Both the position numbers and the translations under genes were made by a program. DNA of 64,000 bases from contig NZ_QGTG01000004.1 in the NCBI RefSeq assembly GCF_003182155.1, forward strand, positions 186,001 through 250,000, in the 5' to 3' direction. The stretch is from Chitinophaga sp. S165 (GTDB lineage Bacteria > Bacteroidota > Bacteroidia > Chitinophagales > Chitinophagaceae). A model generated the notes under the pieces. That model was not told the DNA's origin and did no database searches. It saw only the letters and a list, made by a program, of their open reading frames with translations. Position 1 is the stretch's first letter; every line of letters starts with the position of its first letter. Below, piece after piece: positions 54,253 through 63,283 of the stretch.

Positions 54253-56655
54253 TTATTGGTTCTTGTTATTGTTGATGGCCTGCTGGAACATATTCCTTTC
54301 CTGTTCCGGAATGTTCTGACCGTATTTCTCCAGGTAGGTATTGGCTACGGATGCGTAGTTTGACCAATCCTGTTTGTTAAACGTATACACTGTTTTCGCT
54401 CTCAGGAAGATCTCTTCGCCTGGTGCACCGTAGGGTTTGATGCTGTTGGCGATGGCATCCCAGTCGGGTGTATTACCGCTTTTCTGCAATACCGGATCGA
54501 TCACGTCTTTGAAAACGATGTTCATCAGTTTAACAGTAACCGGTCTTTTTTCCAGTTTCGAATTAGTGGCTTGCAATTGTTCCTGCAGCACGGTGAATCC
54601 TTTGTCTTTTGTGCTGCTGGTGAACTGGAGGATCAGGTCCAGCTGTTCAGGTGTATAAGGGGCCTGCAGGGTAGCAATGTATGCGCTGCCTGCCATGGTA
54701 GCGCCGTTTTTATCACCTGCCTGTTTGGCTATCATGGCCATTTTGAATAAAAATTCCGGTTCCCTGCGACCGTCAATATATTCCTGTAACATCTTGCTAT
54801 ATACTGCGCCGGGATCAGTGAGATCAGCATTTTTCGCTACTACCTGCGGGATCGTACCTTGTTCAGGATTCAGCTGTGAATGGATCTGGCGCATCTGCTC
54901 GAACGGGATCTTTACCACTTCACGATCGTAGGTCAGCAGGCCATTCTGTTCTCCTTCCACGTCAAACGGCTGGGTGTAGATAGAGCCTGAAAGTCCTTCG
55001 GCTTCCAGCAGTTTCAGGTGCTGATTCATGATGGTGTATTTGGTAGCCAGTGCTGCTGCTTTTTCCTGTATGTAGCCCCATGCGCTGCCGGTATTCCACT
55101 GATGTTCCGGAATGAATACACCGATACCGCCGAATTCACCGAGTACTCTTGCCTTGCCTGGTACGGCAGGGGCATTCATCGGGTCAGGGTAGGAGTGAAC
55201 GTCCGTCATATCGGCACTTACCCATGCATTAGGAGAGGGGCTGCGGAGTTGTTCATTCACATATAGCATTTCTCCTGAGTGGCCATTTACGATACGGGAT
55301 GGATCTGTAGCTTTTACCCATTCAGTGATACGCTGCTGATCGTACACGCCCCATTTCTCATTAAAGATCACCCAGGTAGTGATAGATGGACTGTTGCGCA
55401 GTTGTTCGAGGGTTTCTTTGGCTTCTTTCTCGAATGCTGCTTTGGAGCCTTCCGGTAATCCCTGGTTAGGATTCACGAAGTCCTGCCATACCAGCATACC
55501 CAGTTTGTCGGCATGATAATACCAGCGGGCCGGTTCCACCTTAATGTGCTTACGGATGGTATTAAAGCCCATAGCCTTGACAGCTTCGATGTCAAATTTG
55601 AGGGCATTATCTGTAGGGGCGGTATACAGACCATCGGGCCAGAAGCCCTGGTCTAAGGTGCCCAGGTTGAAGTAAGCCTGATTGTTGAGGAAGATACGGT
55701 CTACGCCTTTTTCATCTTTCTGAATGGCGATCTTACGCATACCGAAGTAGCTCTTTACTTCATCGATGGTTTTACCGCCTTTGGTAAGTTTAACGGTCAG
55801 GTCGTACAGGAAAGGATGTGCAGGCGACCATAATTTAGCATTCTTCACAGAGAGTTTCAGGGGAGTGCCTGCCTTGCCTTTTGTCTTGCTGACCTCAGTG
55901 CCTGCATCGCTGGCTATTAGTTCAACAATGGCGCCGGCAGGGCCTTTTACGTTAACGTTCAGGACACCTTTGTCGATGTCGGGCGTTAAAACCAGTCCGC
56001 TGATATATTCGGCAGGAACTGTTTCCAGCCATACGGTCTGCCAGATACCGGAGGAAGGCGTGTAGTAAATATTAGCGGGGTTTAATACCTGTTTACCGTG
56101 CGGGCCTACGCCTTCACTGGTAGGATCAAATACCTTTACTACGATCTCGTTTTCGCCGTCTTTCAAGGTAGTGGTGATATCTTGCGTGAAGGCCTGGTAA
56201 CCGCCGGTATGGTTACCGGTTTCCCTGCCGTTCACATATACGGTAGCCTGCCAGTCAACGGCTCCAAAATGGAGTAATAAACGGTCGCCCTCTTTCATGA
56301 CCGGCTTTGTAAAGGTCTTTCTATACCAGAGGTTCTCTGATGGCTGTAATGGCTTTTTTACGCCGGAAAGGGCTGATTCCAGGGGGTAAGGAACGAGGAT
56401 CTGTCCCGGGTAGGTGGAAGGAGCGACAGCGTCTTTTGGAGTAATGGCGTAGTTCCACAATCCGTTCAGGTTTTGCCAGTTCTCACGTACCATCTGCGGA
56501 CGGGGATACTCGGGTAATGCATTAGTGGGGGAAACTTCCTTTGCCCAACGGGTTTTGATCGTTGTAGGCTGGACTTGCCAGTTGGTCTGCGCCATCAGGC
56601 CTTGACCAAGCACGACACTCAAAAAACATACACTAGCAGTCTTAGACAGGTTCAT
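54253..56655 (-). CDS. GH2 family glycoside hydrolase, secreted
   Basis: 800 aa. The signal peptide is followed by a sugar-binding jelly-roll (ENLWYRKTFTKP, HFGAVDWQATVYVNGRETGN, HTGGYQAF) and an Ig-like domain. A TIM barrel contains acid/base Glu433 (VIFNEKWG) and nucleophile Glu507 (VLGEFGG), then an extra C-terminal helical region of ~220 residues. GH2 includes beta-galactosidases, beta-glucuronidases and beta-mannosidases; this sequence does not decide which. A perfect 12-bp palindrome of LacI-operator type lies 62 nt upstream. The GH43-like gene on the same strand lies upstream, 236 nt away, so the two may be co-regulated. Confidence 0.92.
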   Translation of the reverse strand: MNLSKTASVCFLSVVLGQGLMAQTNWQVQPTTIKTRWAKEVSPTNALPEYPRPQMVRENWQNLNGLWNYAITPKDAVAPSTYPGQILVPYPLESALSGVKKPLQPSENLWYRKTFTKPVMKEGDRLLLHFGAVDWQATVYVNGRETGNHTGGYQAFTQDITTTLKDGENEIVVKVFDPTSEGVGPHGKQVLNPANIYYTPSSGIWQTVWLETVPAEYISGLVLTPDIDKGVLNVNVKGPAGAIVELIASDAGTEVSKTKGKAGTPLKLSVKNAKLWSPAHPFLYDLTVKLTKGGKTIDEVKSYFGMRKIAIQKDEKGVDRIFLNNQAYFNLGTLDQGFWPDGLYTAPTDNALKFDIEAVKAMGFNTIRKHIKVEPARWYYHADKLGMLVWQDFVNPNQGLPEGSKAAFEKEAKETLEQLRNSPSITTWVIFNEKWGVYDQQRITEWVKATDPSRIVNGHSGEMLYVNEQLRSPSPNAWVSADMTDVHSYPDPMNAPAVPGKARVLGEFGGIGVFIPEHQWNTGSAWGYIQEKAAALATKYTIMNQHLKLLEAEGLSGSIYTQPFDVEGEQNGLLTYDREVVKIPFEQMRQIHSQLNPEQGTIPQVVAKNADLTDPGAVYSKMLQEYIDGRREPEFLFKMAMIAKQAGDKNGATMAGSAYIATLQAPYTPEQLDLILQFTSSTKDKGFTVLQEQLQATNSKLEKRPVTVKLMNIVFKDVIDPVLQKSGNTPDWDAIANSIKPYGAPGEEIFLRAKTVYTFNKQDWSNYASVANTYLEKYGQNIPEQERNMFQQAINNNKNQ

Positions 56656-56716
56656 TGCTGTAAATGATTGGTTATTAATTAATTTTAGTTGCTGTGGAAT
56701 GAAATATTAAATTCAG

Positions 56717-56728
56717 GTAATCGATTAC
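56717..56728. promoter_or_regulatory. Palindrome of LacI-operator type upstream of the GH2 gene
   Basis: GTAATCGATTAC is a perfect 12-bp palindrome with a central CG, the form typical of LacI-family and some other sugar-responsive repressors. It lies 62 nt upstream of the GH2 start. No such regulator is encoded in the window. The remainder of the 236-nt gap shows nothing else. Confidence 0.4.
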
Positions 56729-56891
56729 GTCATGCGTCGTAAAAGAGCCTTTGATGAGGTGTCACAATTGAATAACTATTAATTGGTGAAATGGTAACGT
56801 GGCCGCTAGTCGTCGTACGGAGATTGTTTTGGTCGGTAACTTCTTTCGTTTGATCTTGTCTGGGCTAAAGATATGGAAAATCCATTGATAA

Positions 56892-58625
56892 TCATTCTAC
56901 TTTCATCACCGGGCTCCTTTTGCCAATACCATTTTCATTGATGGGCTCAATTGAAAAATAATAGGTGGTATTCTTGTCAAGTGTTTTGAGGTAATATTCG
57001 GCGGCATTATAAACCATGATGCTGGTGTACAGTTTGTCGGGTGCAATGCCGTAATAGATATTATACGCATATGCATCATTTGAAGGGTACCACTTCAGCC
57101 AGGCATTCCGCTTATCGGATTGTTGACGCAGTACGATAAAGTTCTTCACCTCTGCCGGGGCACTGCCATTCCCTTTACCGAATACACGTAAGCCGCTGAT
57201 GGCGAATTTGCCGTTGGCCATATGAAGGTTCTCCAGTTTGATGTACCTGGTCCTGACAGGTTTGGAAAGCTCTATATAATCGTGCGGAACGTCAGTTTTA
57301 TTACGGCTTTTATCTACCAGTAATTTCCAGCTCTTGCCATCTGTGGATTGCCAGAGACGATATTGATGATAGATGTCGGTACGTTTTCCCAGGATGTCTG
57401 CATCCTGGTCGGCATAATTGATCTGGATAGCATTGACGGTGGATATTTCGCCGAGATCTGTAGAGATCCATTCTCCGCTATTGGCAGTAGCGGCGCACCA
57501 GTAGGTTTTGATGCTTTCGTCTACAGCATTGTTGGCATAATACGCCCCATACGTAGAGGAAACTGCTACCGGCTGCTGATAGTTCAGCAGCATCCAGCCG
57601 GTGAACTGACCGGTGGCCTTTTCATCAGGCAGATAATGTGGATAATCCCCGAATGCTGTATTACAATAGAGGATATCATCTTTATCGAAGCCTGCAGGCC
57701 AGATGCCGATCCTTCTTTCAAAATTGTTCTTTACGTTGATGACCATGGTGGAAACGTGCCACCAATTATTGTGTGTATCCTGATAGGTAGCGCCATGTCC
57801 TGCGCCACGGGCGAAACCTCCGGCTTTATAACTAAAGGGATTGTGCACCTGGTAGGTGAAAGGACCTAAAGGATGATCGCTGACATATACGCCATCGGCA
57901 TAACCACTGAATTCAGTACCGGGAGCGCCGTATTGGAGATAGTATTTACCATGATGTTTATTGACCCATGCGCCTTCCATGAAGGGAGGCATAAAGTTGT
58001 TGTCATTGTATTCGCCGAAACGTTCCCAGCCATGCTGGTCGTCGTGAAGTTTGATGAGATCATGACGCTCGCCGATGGGTTGTAAGGTATGGCGGTCCAC
58101 TTCCTGGCCGTACAATGGATAGGTATTGCTGGAACCATGATAGAGATAGAGGCGGTTATCATCATCAAGAAAAAAAGATGGGTCCCAGGCGCCGGCCCGG
58201 AAAGAGTCTACAGCTTCTTTCCACTCGTCCACCCTCGGATTGGTGCTCATCCAGATGGGGAAATTCTTTTCGTAGGTAGAGCCGATCACCAGCAAAGTAT
58301 CCCCCAATACAAATACAGCAGGGGCACAAAGTTCGTCGTATACTTTGTGATAAGGTTTCAGGAATTTTCTTGGTACGAAATGCCAGTCGCTCATATCACT
58401 GCTCCACCAGTAGCCCCATTGATTAGTAGAAAACAGGTAGTAATCACCTTTGAACAGGGTGATGACAGGATCGGCCGTAGCACGGTGCCTGCCGGCTTCT
58501 GAAAAATTAGGTATGGGGGTAAAACCGTAGTCTATATTGATGGGATTGCAGTAAGTTTTTTGCTGTGCTTTTCCTGTGGAAGCAAGCAGTAGTAATATTG
58601 AGAGTATGTATGCTAAGTTTTTCAT
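56892..58625 (-). CDS. GH43-like glycoside hydrolase with F5/8-type C and FN3 domains
   Basis: 577 aa with a signal peptide (AYILSILLLLASTGKAQ). The five-bladed propeller (about 25-345) has the three expected acids: base Asp52 (TADPVI), modulator Asp148 (AWDPSFF) and acid Glu217 (FMEGAW). A discoidin/F5-8 type C carbohydrate-binding domain follows (about 350-480: ESIKTYWCAATANSGEWIST, DLGEISTVNAIQINYADQ), then an FN3 domain (about 487-577). It is a likely exo-acting arabinosidase, xylosidase or galactosidase on plant polysaccharides. It lies upstream of the GH2 gene on the same strand. Confidence 0.9.
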   Translation of the reverse strand: MKNLAYILSILLLLASTGKAQQKTYCNPINIDYGFTPIPNFSEAGRHRATADPVITLFKGDYYLFSTNQWGYWWSSDMSDWHFVPRKFLKPYHKVYDELCAPAVFVLGDTLLVIGSTYEKNFPIWMSTNPRVDEWKEAVDSFRAGAWDPSFFLDDDNRLYLYHGSSNTYPLYGQEVDRHTLQPIGERHDLIKLHDDQHGWERFGEYNDNNFMPPFMEGAWVNKHHGKYYLQYGAPGTEFSGYADGVYVSDHPLGPFTYQVHNPFSYKAGGFARGAGHGATYQDTHNNWWHVSTMVINVKNNFERRIGIWPAGFDKDDILYCNTAFGDYPHYLPDEKATGQFTGWMLLNYQQPVAVSSTYGAYYANNAVDESIKTYWCAATANSGEWISTDLGEISTVNAIQINYADQDADILGKRTDIYHQYRLWQSTDGKSWKLLVDKSRNKTDVPHDYIELSKPVRTRYIKLENLHMANGKFAISGLRVFGKGNGSAPAEVKNFIVLRQQSDKRNAWLKWYPSNDAYAYNIYYGIAPDKLYTSIMVYNAAEYYLKTLDKNTTYYFSIEPINENGIGKRSPVMKVE

Positions 58626-58706
58626 CGCGGCCCTTTTTCACTAATCGAATTTAAGGAAATGAAGTTGGTTGAAGAAGTCTAAATATTTATTGAAATGGAA
58701 ATAGCT

Positions 58707-58714
58707 TAAATTTG
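58707..58714 (+). promoter_or_regulatory. -7 promoter box ahead of the tiny lipoprotein ORF
   Basis: TAAATTTG is an exact TAnnTTTG match followed by CATC, about 100 nt before the ATG at 58816. No other plus-strand gene could use it before 60148. Confidence 0.4.
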
Positions 58715-58815
58715 CATCATACCTCAATTACCTGATATACCTTAAATCTGTTGACGAGTAAACTATATTTTATAACCATTATTAATTAGTAGACCCAAAC
58801 ATTAAACCCTTCTCT

Positions 58816-58908
58816 ATGCGGTATCCCCATGTACGGTATCTGGACAGATACTTCGTTTTCCTGCGCCTCATTACCATTATGTTTTTAGCAGCCTGTAGAA
58901 AACCTTGA
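58816..58908 (+). CDS. Tiny lipoprotein signal-peptide ORF, 30 aa
   Basis: ATG at 58816 gives a 30-residue product consisting almost only of a basic N-region, a hydrophobic stretch and a complete lipobox (FVFLRLITIMFLAAC), then RKP and a TGA stop. It may be the remnant of a lipoprotein gene cut short by a stop or deletion, or a genuine lysis-peptide-like (entericidin-type) small lipoprotein. A promoter-like TAAATTTG precedes it and hairpins follow at 58931-58975. No downstream open frame continues the protein. Confidence 0.45.
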   Translation: MRYPHVRYLDRYFVFLRLITIMFLAACRKP

Positions 58909-58930
58909 TGTGATAATTAAAATTACTAAT

Positions 58931-58975
58931 GGCCCTTTTTCTGCAAAGAAAAGGCCGACCTTTTTGTGGTCAGCC
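58931..58975. terminator. Overlapping hairpins 3' of the PARG gene
   Basis: Two overlapping hairpins are possible: 58931-58956 (GGCC...GGCC with an A/T-rich middle) and 58953-58975 (an 8-bp stem with one mismatch). They cannot form together. On the minus strand they lie 60 nt after the PARG stop with a T-rich tail; on the plus strand they follow the 30-aa ORF. Confidence 0.5.
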
Positions 58976-59034
58976 CCGTTTAAAATTTACAAACAATGGG
59001 TAGGAAGGCCATTAAACGTCAAATGAGGTTTTGT

Positions 59035-59889
59035 TTAAAATTGAAACTGTCGTTTGAATGCTTCAGCAGTTTTCTTTTTCTCTGAAGGATCATAGATAGC
59101 GAATACAACGCGTGTGAAAGCATTTTTAAAGGTATCATTCTTTAAGAGGTATTGTGCGAACCAGGCGGCTACGTCTTCTGTGCTGTTCCTGAATACACCG
59201 CAGCCCCAGGCACCGAGTATCAATGTGGACTGATTATTTACTATCACCGCAGACAGGAGTTTCTCAATCCTGTTCAGCATAACGGTTTCAATGCTGATGG
59301 CATATTCCGGCTCATTCATCAGCAGGGCGCCTTTGTTAACAGCAGGTGAAGTGATGATCGATACGAGATAGGGTTCGTCTATCAGGTTATCTTCATCATC
59401 TCTGAAAACAGGTACCAGTGGGGAATAGATCATATGATCTGTGTATAGCAGGCTGGCGTGTTTTCTGTTGGTATCATACATCGTATGGTGCTGTTTCAGT
59501 GTAGGATAAAGACCGCTGGCTCTTGCCAGACTTTCTTCCTGTGCCTGTGCACCTCCTAAGAAACCACCTCCCGGATTCTTGGCAGAAGCGAAGTTGAGGC
59601 AACACACATTTTCTAATCCTTCTTTTACGATAAGTCTGTGTGCTGCGGCAAATGTCGTTTCATTTGTTACTTCAAACCGGCATTGGCTGGCAGGGGTGTT
59701 CTTCAGCATCTTATCTCTTGTAATGAATACCTTTTCAAAATCTTCCGGCTTATAATGAATGGTATGTTCAATTGAATATCTGAGGTCTTTGCTGATATTA
59801 ATTTTTTCTCCTTGCTGGTTAACATATTTGCCGGCATCCAGAATGTCCAGTGTCTCGTAGGCGATTGCTATCCTTTCGTTTTTGTTCAT
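59035..59889 (-). CDS. Bacterial-type poly(ADP-ribose) glycohydrolase domain protein (TIGR02452 family)
   Basis: 284 aa, soluble. It matches the TIGR02452/DUF2263 family, a macrodomain-derived microbial PARG. FEVTNETTFAAAHRL opens the domain, and the catalytic signature GGG(107-109)...QEE(117-119) lies in NPGGGFLGGAQAQEESLARAS, with the second Glu of the pair acting as catalyst in characterised PARGs. Later TLILGAWGCGVFRNSTEDVA binds the ADP-ribose diphosphate. It would remove ADP-ribose from proteins or break poly(ADP-ribose). It is divergent from a PPP-family phosphatase gene. No ADP-ribosyltransferase is visible in the window. Confidence 0.9.
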   Translation of the reverse strand: MNKNERIAIAYETLDILDAGKYVNQQGEKINISKDLRYSIEHTIHYKPEDFEKVFITRDKMLKNTPASQCRFEVTNETTFAAAHRLIVKEGLENVCCLNFASAKNPGGGFLGGAQAQEESLARASGLYPTLKQHHTMYDTNRKHASLLYTDHMIYSPLVPVFRDDEDNLIDEPYLVSIITSPAVNKGALLMNEPEYAISIETVMLNRIEKLLSAVIVNNQSTLILGAWGCGVFRNSTEDVAAWFAQYLLKNDTFKNAFTRVVFAIYDPSEKKKTAEAFKRQFQF

Positions 59890-60147
59890 AGGGGGTATTT
59901 ATCTTTGTGTTAATATGACGCAAAGAGAATGCTTTTTTAAGAGATCAACAAATCTTTTTGAGCGTGGCACACCGGAAGCCGCTATAGAAGCTGCTTAATT
60001 ATCAGCTAAACATCTGAAAAACATTTCGTTTGATGATTATAGGATAGATCATCTCCCGGAATAACAAACAGACGTCGCTGTTAATGCCCCGGTACTCAGA
60101 TGGATAATTATTGTAATTTTACCCTACCCTAAACCTTATACCGCAAT

Positions 60148-61173
60148 ATGAGCCGCACATTCGTAGTTGGAGATATCCATGGCTGTTATGACGAGTTAAT
60201 GCAATTGACAGCCCGGATCGGGCTAAAAGACGATGATATGCTCATTTCTGTCGGCGATATCGTGGACAGAGGAGGAAAGTCGAAAGAAGTGTATCATTAT
60301 TTCAGGAACAGGCCAAACAGTATCGTGTTGGCAGGCAACCACGAGCGGAAGCATCTGAATGGGGTACTGAGTTATGCACAGGACATTGTGAAGCTGCAGT
60401 TCGGGGAGGAGTATCCTGCATTCCTGGAGTGGTGTGCGTCCATCGGCTATTTTTATGAAACAGCTGATGCTATTATTGTACACGCGGCTTTTGAACATGA
60501 TCGTGCGTTGGCGGAGCAGCGGGAAGACGTGTTATGCGGATCGACGGCGGGTGATAAGTACCTGGAGAAGAAATACGGGACCGCTGCCGAATGGGTGAAC
60601 CAGTACAAGGGCGTAAAACCTGTTATTTACGGGCATCATGTGACGGGAGATGTGCCGGAAGTGAGGAACAATACATTTGGTATTGATACAGGGGCCTGTC
60701 ATGGAGGATATCTTACGGCTATAGAACTGCCTGGATTTATCGTACACCAGGTAAAAGCAACAAAGGATCACTGGAAAGAAGAACAGGCCAGCTGGCAGAT
60801 CCCTGTACTACAGGCGAAGGATTGGGAGAATATGCAATTCGATGTTATCCGGAAGCAGTTGGATAAGCTTGCATATATAGAGACGCCGGAGGTGAAGGCG
60901 TTCCTGGCAGGGATAGAACGATGGTCGGCCGCACTTATCGCATTATATCCTGGCCTGATAGATGCACTGGCTGCATTTGTGGCACAACTGGTATCCACAC
61001 ACGGAGCAGACTTCTCCAAAGAGGCCAATCATTATACATTTAAAACATATCTGTTTAAGAGTAAGGGCAATAATCTGAAAATAGAAGATCTGGAGAAAAG
61101 CTTGAACACACCAGCCAAAGTCGCGGCGCTGGCGAGGAGCCTGGGATTGGCCAATATCCCTGAGAGAAAATAA
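60148..61173 (+). CDS. PPP-family metallophosphatase (serine/threonine phosphatase-like)
   Basis: 341 aa. The N-terminal PPP core has all motifs: GDIHGC (8-13), GDIVDRG (36-42), GNHE (63-66), and later VHAAFE and YGHHVTGDVP, the two His motifs. The order and spacing match bacterial PrpA/ApaH-like phosphatases and the phosphatase half of polynucleotide kinase-phosphatases. The C-terminal ~115 residues are helical and unassigned. It could act on phosphoproteins, diadenosine tetraphosphate or nucleic-acid ends; the sequence does not decide. The start follows an AT-rich TAATTTTACC region. It is divergent from the PARG gene. Confidence 0.88.
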   Translation: MSRTFVVGDIHGCYDELMQLTARIGLKDDDMLISVGDIVDRGGKSKEVYHYFRNRPNSIVLAGNHERKHLNGVLSYAQDIVKLQFGEEYPAFLEWCASIGYFYETADAIIVHAAFEHDRALAEQREDVLCGSTAGDKYLEKKYGTAAEWVNQYKGVKPVIYGHHVTGDVPEVRNNTFGIDTGACHGGYLTAIELPGFIVHQVKATKDHWKEEQASWQIPVLQAKDWENMQFDVIRKQLDKLAYIETPEVKAFLAGIERWSAALIALYPGLIDALAAFVAQLVSTHGADFSKEANHYTFKTYLFKSKGNNLKIEDLEKSLNTPAKVAALARSLGLANIPERK

Positions 61174-61204
61174 TTAATGTCAGACAGACCCTCTTAACGA
61201 AGTT

Positions 61205-61234
61205 TTTGTTTTTTTATAAAATTGCTATAATTTG
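61205..61234 (+). promoter_or_regulatory. Promoter of the decarboxylase/oxidase operon
   Basis: TTTG (61205-61208), then an 18-nt spacer to ATAATTTG (61227-61234), one base off TAnnTTTG; TATAAT is also contained here. The predicted start near 61240 leaves a leader of about 280 nt before the ATG at 61524. Confidence 0.5.
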
Positions 61235-61344
61235 AGTGCACAATAACCGACGTGCTCAGATAACCTTTTTGCTTTAATATAACCAGACCTCAAGTTACTA
61301 ATACCATCAACGGAATAATTTAACGCCTTTAACTTTTATCTCTT

Positions 61345-61484
61345 ACTGTATCGCATCGGAAGTGTTAATCAATTGATGTAATACAGTTCACGTGCTTTTA
61401 CTGGGCGCTTCGGAATAACTATAAAGAGAAATACACCTTATTGTTTCAATACCCGGGCTGTTGGTCCGGTGTAACTGCTACACC
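61345..61484 (+). other. Possibly structured 5' leader of the decarboxylase operon
   Basis: ACTGTAT (61345-61351) pairs with ATACAGT (61381-61387), with inner CATC/GATG. A second hairpin, GGTGTA/TACACC (61468-61473 with 61479-61484), follows nearer the gene. No known riboswitch or T-box consensus is recognised, and no T-run marks an attenuator. The remaining leader holds no ORF. Confidence 0.3.
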
Positions 61485-61523
61485 CTATAAGTTGTCCTCG
61501 AATGATCATATAAACCACAATTC

Positions 61524-63245
61524 ATGCAAAAAACCACCTTTACCGTTGCGGATTATTTATTAACCCGGTTAAAGCAACTGAATGTCACAGAGGTTTTTCA
61601 GATACCCGGTGACTATGTTAAACACTTCACCCAGGCACTGGAACATTTTGACGGTGTCAACGCTATTGGATGTATCAACGAGCTGGATGCCGGCTACGCT
61701 GCCGATGCATATGGCAGGACCAGGGGTATGGGTGCTGTATCGCTTCAATATGGCGTCAGCACTTTCATTGCCCTCAATGCAGTGGGAGGCTCCTATGTGG
61801 AACGTAGTCCCGTTGTAGTTATCTCAGCCACACCCGGCGCGGATGCCCGCCAGATCACCAAGATGTATGATGTGCTGTACCACCACTCCACCGGCAACCT
61901 GGCGGCAGACCAGGAGGTGTACGACCAGGTGACTGTTGCCTGTGAAACGCTTAGCACTTCGGCGGGGGCAGCGGAAAAGATCGACAACCTGCTGATAGCA
62001 GCGCTGACACACAAAAGACCTGTGTTCATTGAATGTTACAAAGAGGTATGGGGCGAACCCTGTTTGCCGCCGCCTGACACCAGGTTAGAACCTATTATTC
62101 CCAAAAGTGAACCGCTGGCACTGGAAAATGCAGTGACAGCTGCGTGGGCGCAGATCACGCAGGCGAAGAAGAATCCAATAATCTTTGCCGGTGTGGAAGT
62201 ATTACGTCATGGTCTATCGCCTCTGCTACAGGAGCTGATCGACGTAAGCGGCTTTCTGTATACTACCACGAGCCTGGGTAAAACAGTACTTGATGAAGGC
62301 GGAGATAAGTTTATTGGTACCTATTCGGATCAGGCATCTATTCAGAGTGTGCTGGACGTAGTATCGGATGCAGATTGTTTCCTGACACTGGGTACGATTA
62401 TCACAGACGATTATCTTTGGTTCATTGAGAATAATTATGCAAACATGGTGCTGGCTACCACGGAACTGATCAGGGTCGGGTATTTCATTTATGAGGGTGT
62501 GACCATGAAGGACTTCATGGAAGCCCTTATAGCCCGTTTCAAAGCGCAGGGCAAGCCCTATCCGCTGGAGGTAAAGGCGCCGCCACAGCCGCCTTATCCG
62601 GACCCATGGGCGGCCAATTCGGATCCCCGCTGGAACGACAGGCCAGACGTGATCACCTATAACCGTTTCTTCCAGTATACGATGAAGTACCTGACAGATA
62701 ACAATCTGTTGAACCAGATCGTCTGGACTTTCGGCATCAGCTCCGCCATGTATGTGGCTACAAATGCCTATGGATTATTTCAGAATAGTTTCCTGGCATC
62801 TGCAGCCTGGCAGATCATTGGTTATGAAACAGGCGCTGCCTCAGGTGCACAGCTGGGTAGTGGAAAACGTGCATTTACCGTAGCAGGGGATGGCGGTTTT
62901 ATGATGGTTTGTCAGTCATTGTCCACACTTGCCAGGAACAAACTTAACGCCGTGATATTCGTAATGAGTAACGGCGTGTATGCGATAGAGCAGGTATATG
63001 TGGACCTGAATGCCTTTAAGCCTGGGCCGGAACACAAGTTTGATACCTTCGACATCCTGCCTAAATGGGATTACCTGGCACTGGCGCAAGCCTTTGGCGC
63101 TAAAGGTTACCGTGTAACAACAGTAGATGAGCTGGTGAATTTATTACCTCAGTTAGAAAGCCTGACAGACGTGCCTGCGCTGGTGGAAGTGGTTATTCCT
63201 GAAAAGGATCTTCCGCAACAGATGTACCGACTTGGTATCGAATAA
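61524..63245 (+). CDS. TPP-dependent 2-keto-acid decarboxylase (indolepyruvate/pyruvate decarboxylase-like)
   Basis: 573 aa with the three-domain TPP fold. The N-terminal PYR domain has catalytic Glu53 (INELDAGYAADAYGR), FQIPGDYVKHF and a His pair (YHHSTGN), typical of pyruvate/indolepyruvate decarboxylases. The central domain carries PIIFAGVEVLRHGL. The C-terminal PP domain has the Mg-TPP motif GDG (about 455-457) through MSNGVYAIEQ. It would turn an aromatic or branched 2-keto acid into its aldehyde. It lies 38 nt before a flavin oxidase gene whose product could supply the keto acid. The substrate is not certain. Confidence 0.9.
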   Translation: MQKTTFTVADYLLTRLKQLNVTEVFQIPGDYVKHFTQALEHFDGVNAIGCINELDAGYAADAYGRTRGMGAVSLQYGVSTFIALNAVGGSYVERSPVVVISATPGADARQITKMYDVLYHHSTGNLAADQEVYDQVTVACETLSTSAGAAEKIDNLLIAALTHKRPVFIECYKEVWGEPCLPPPDTRLEPIIPKSEPLALENAVTAAWAQITQAKKNPIIFAGVEVLRHGLSPLLQELIDVSGFLYTTTSLGKTVLDEGGDKFIGTYSDQASIQSVLDVVSDADCFLTLGTIITDDYLWFIENNYANMVLATTELIRVGYFIYEGVTMKDFMEALIARFKAQGKPYPLEVKAPPQPPYPDPWAANSDPRWNDRPDVITYNRFFQYTMKYLTDNNLLNQIVWTFGISSAMYVATNAYGLFQNSFLASAAWQIIGYETGAASGAQLGSGKRAFTVAGDGGFMMVCQSLSTLARNKLNAVIFVMSNGVYAIEQVYVDLNAFKPGPEHKFDTFDILPKWDYLALAQAFGAKGYRVTTVDELVNLLPQLESLTDVPALVEVVIPEKDLPQQMYRLGIE

Positions 63246-63283
63246 CAAGTAAATATTACATACTCAACATTAAACATATTTCT

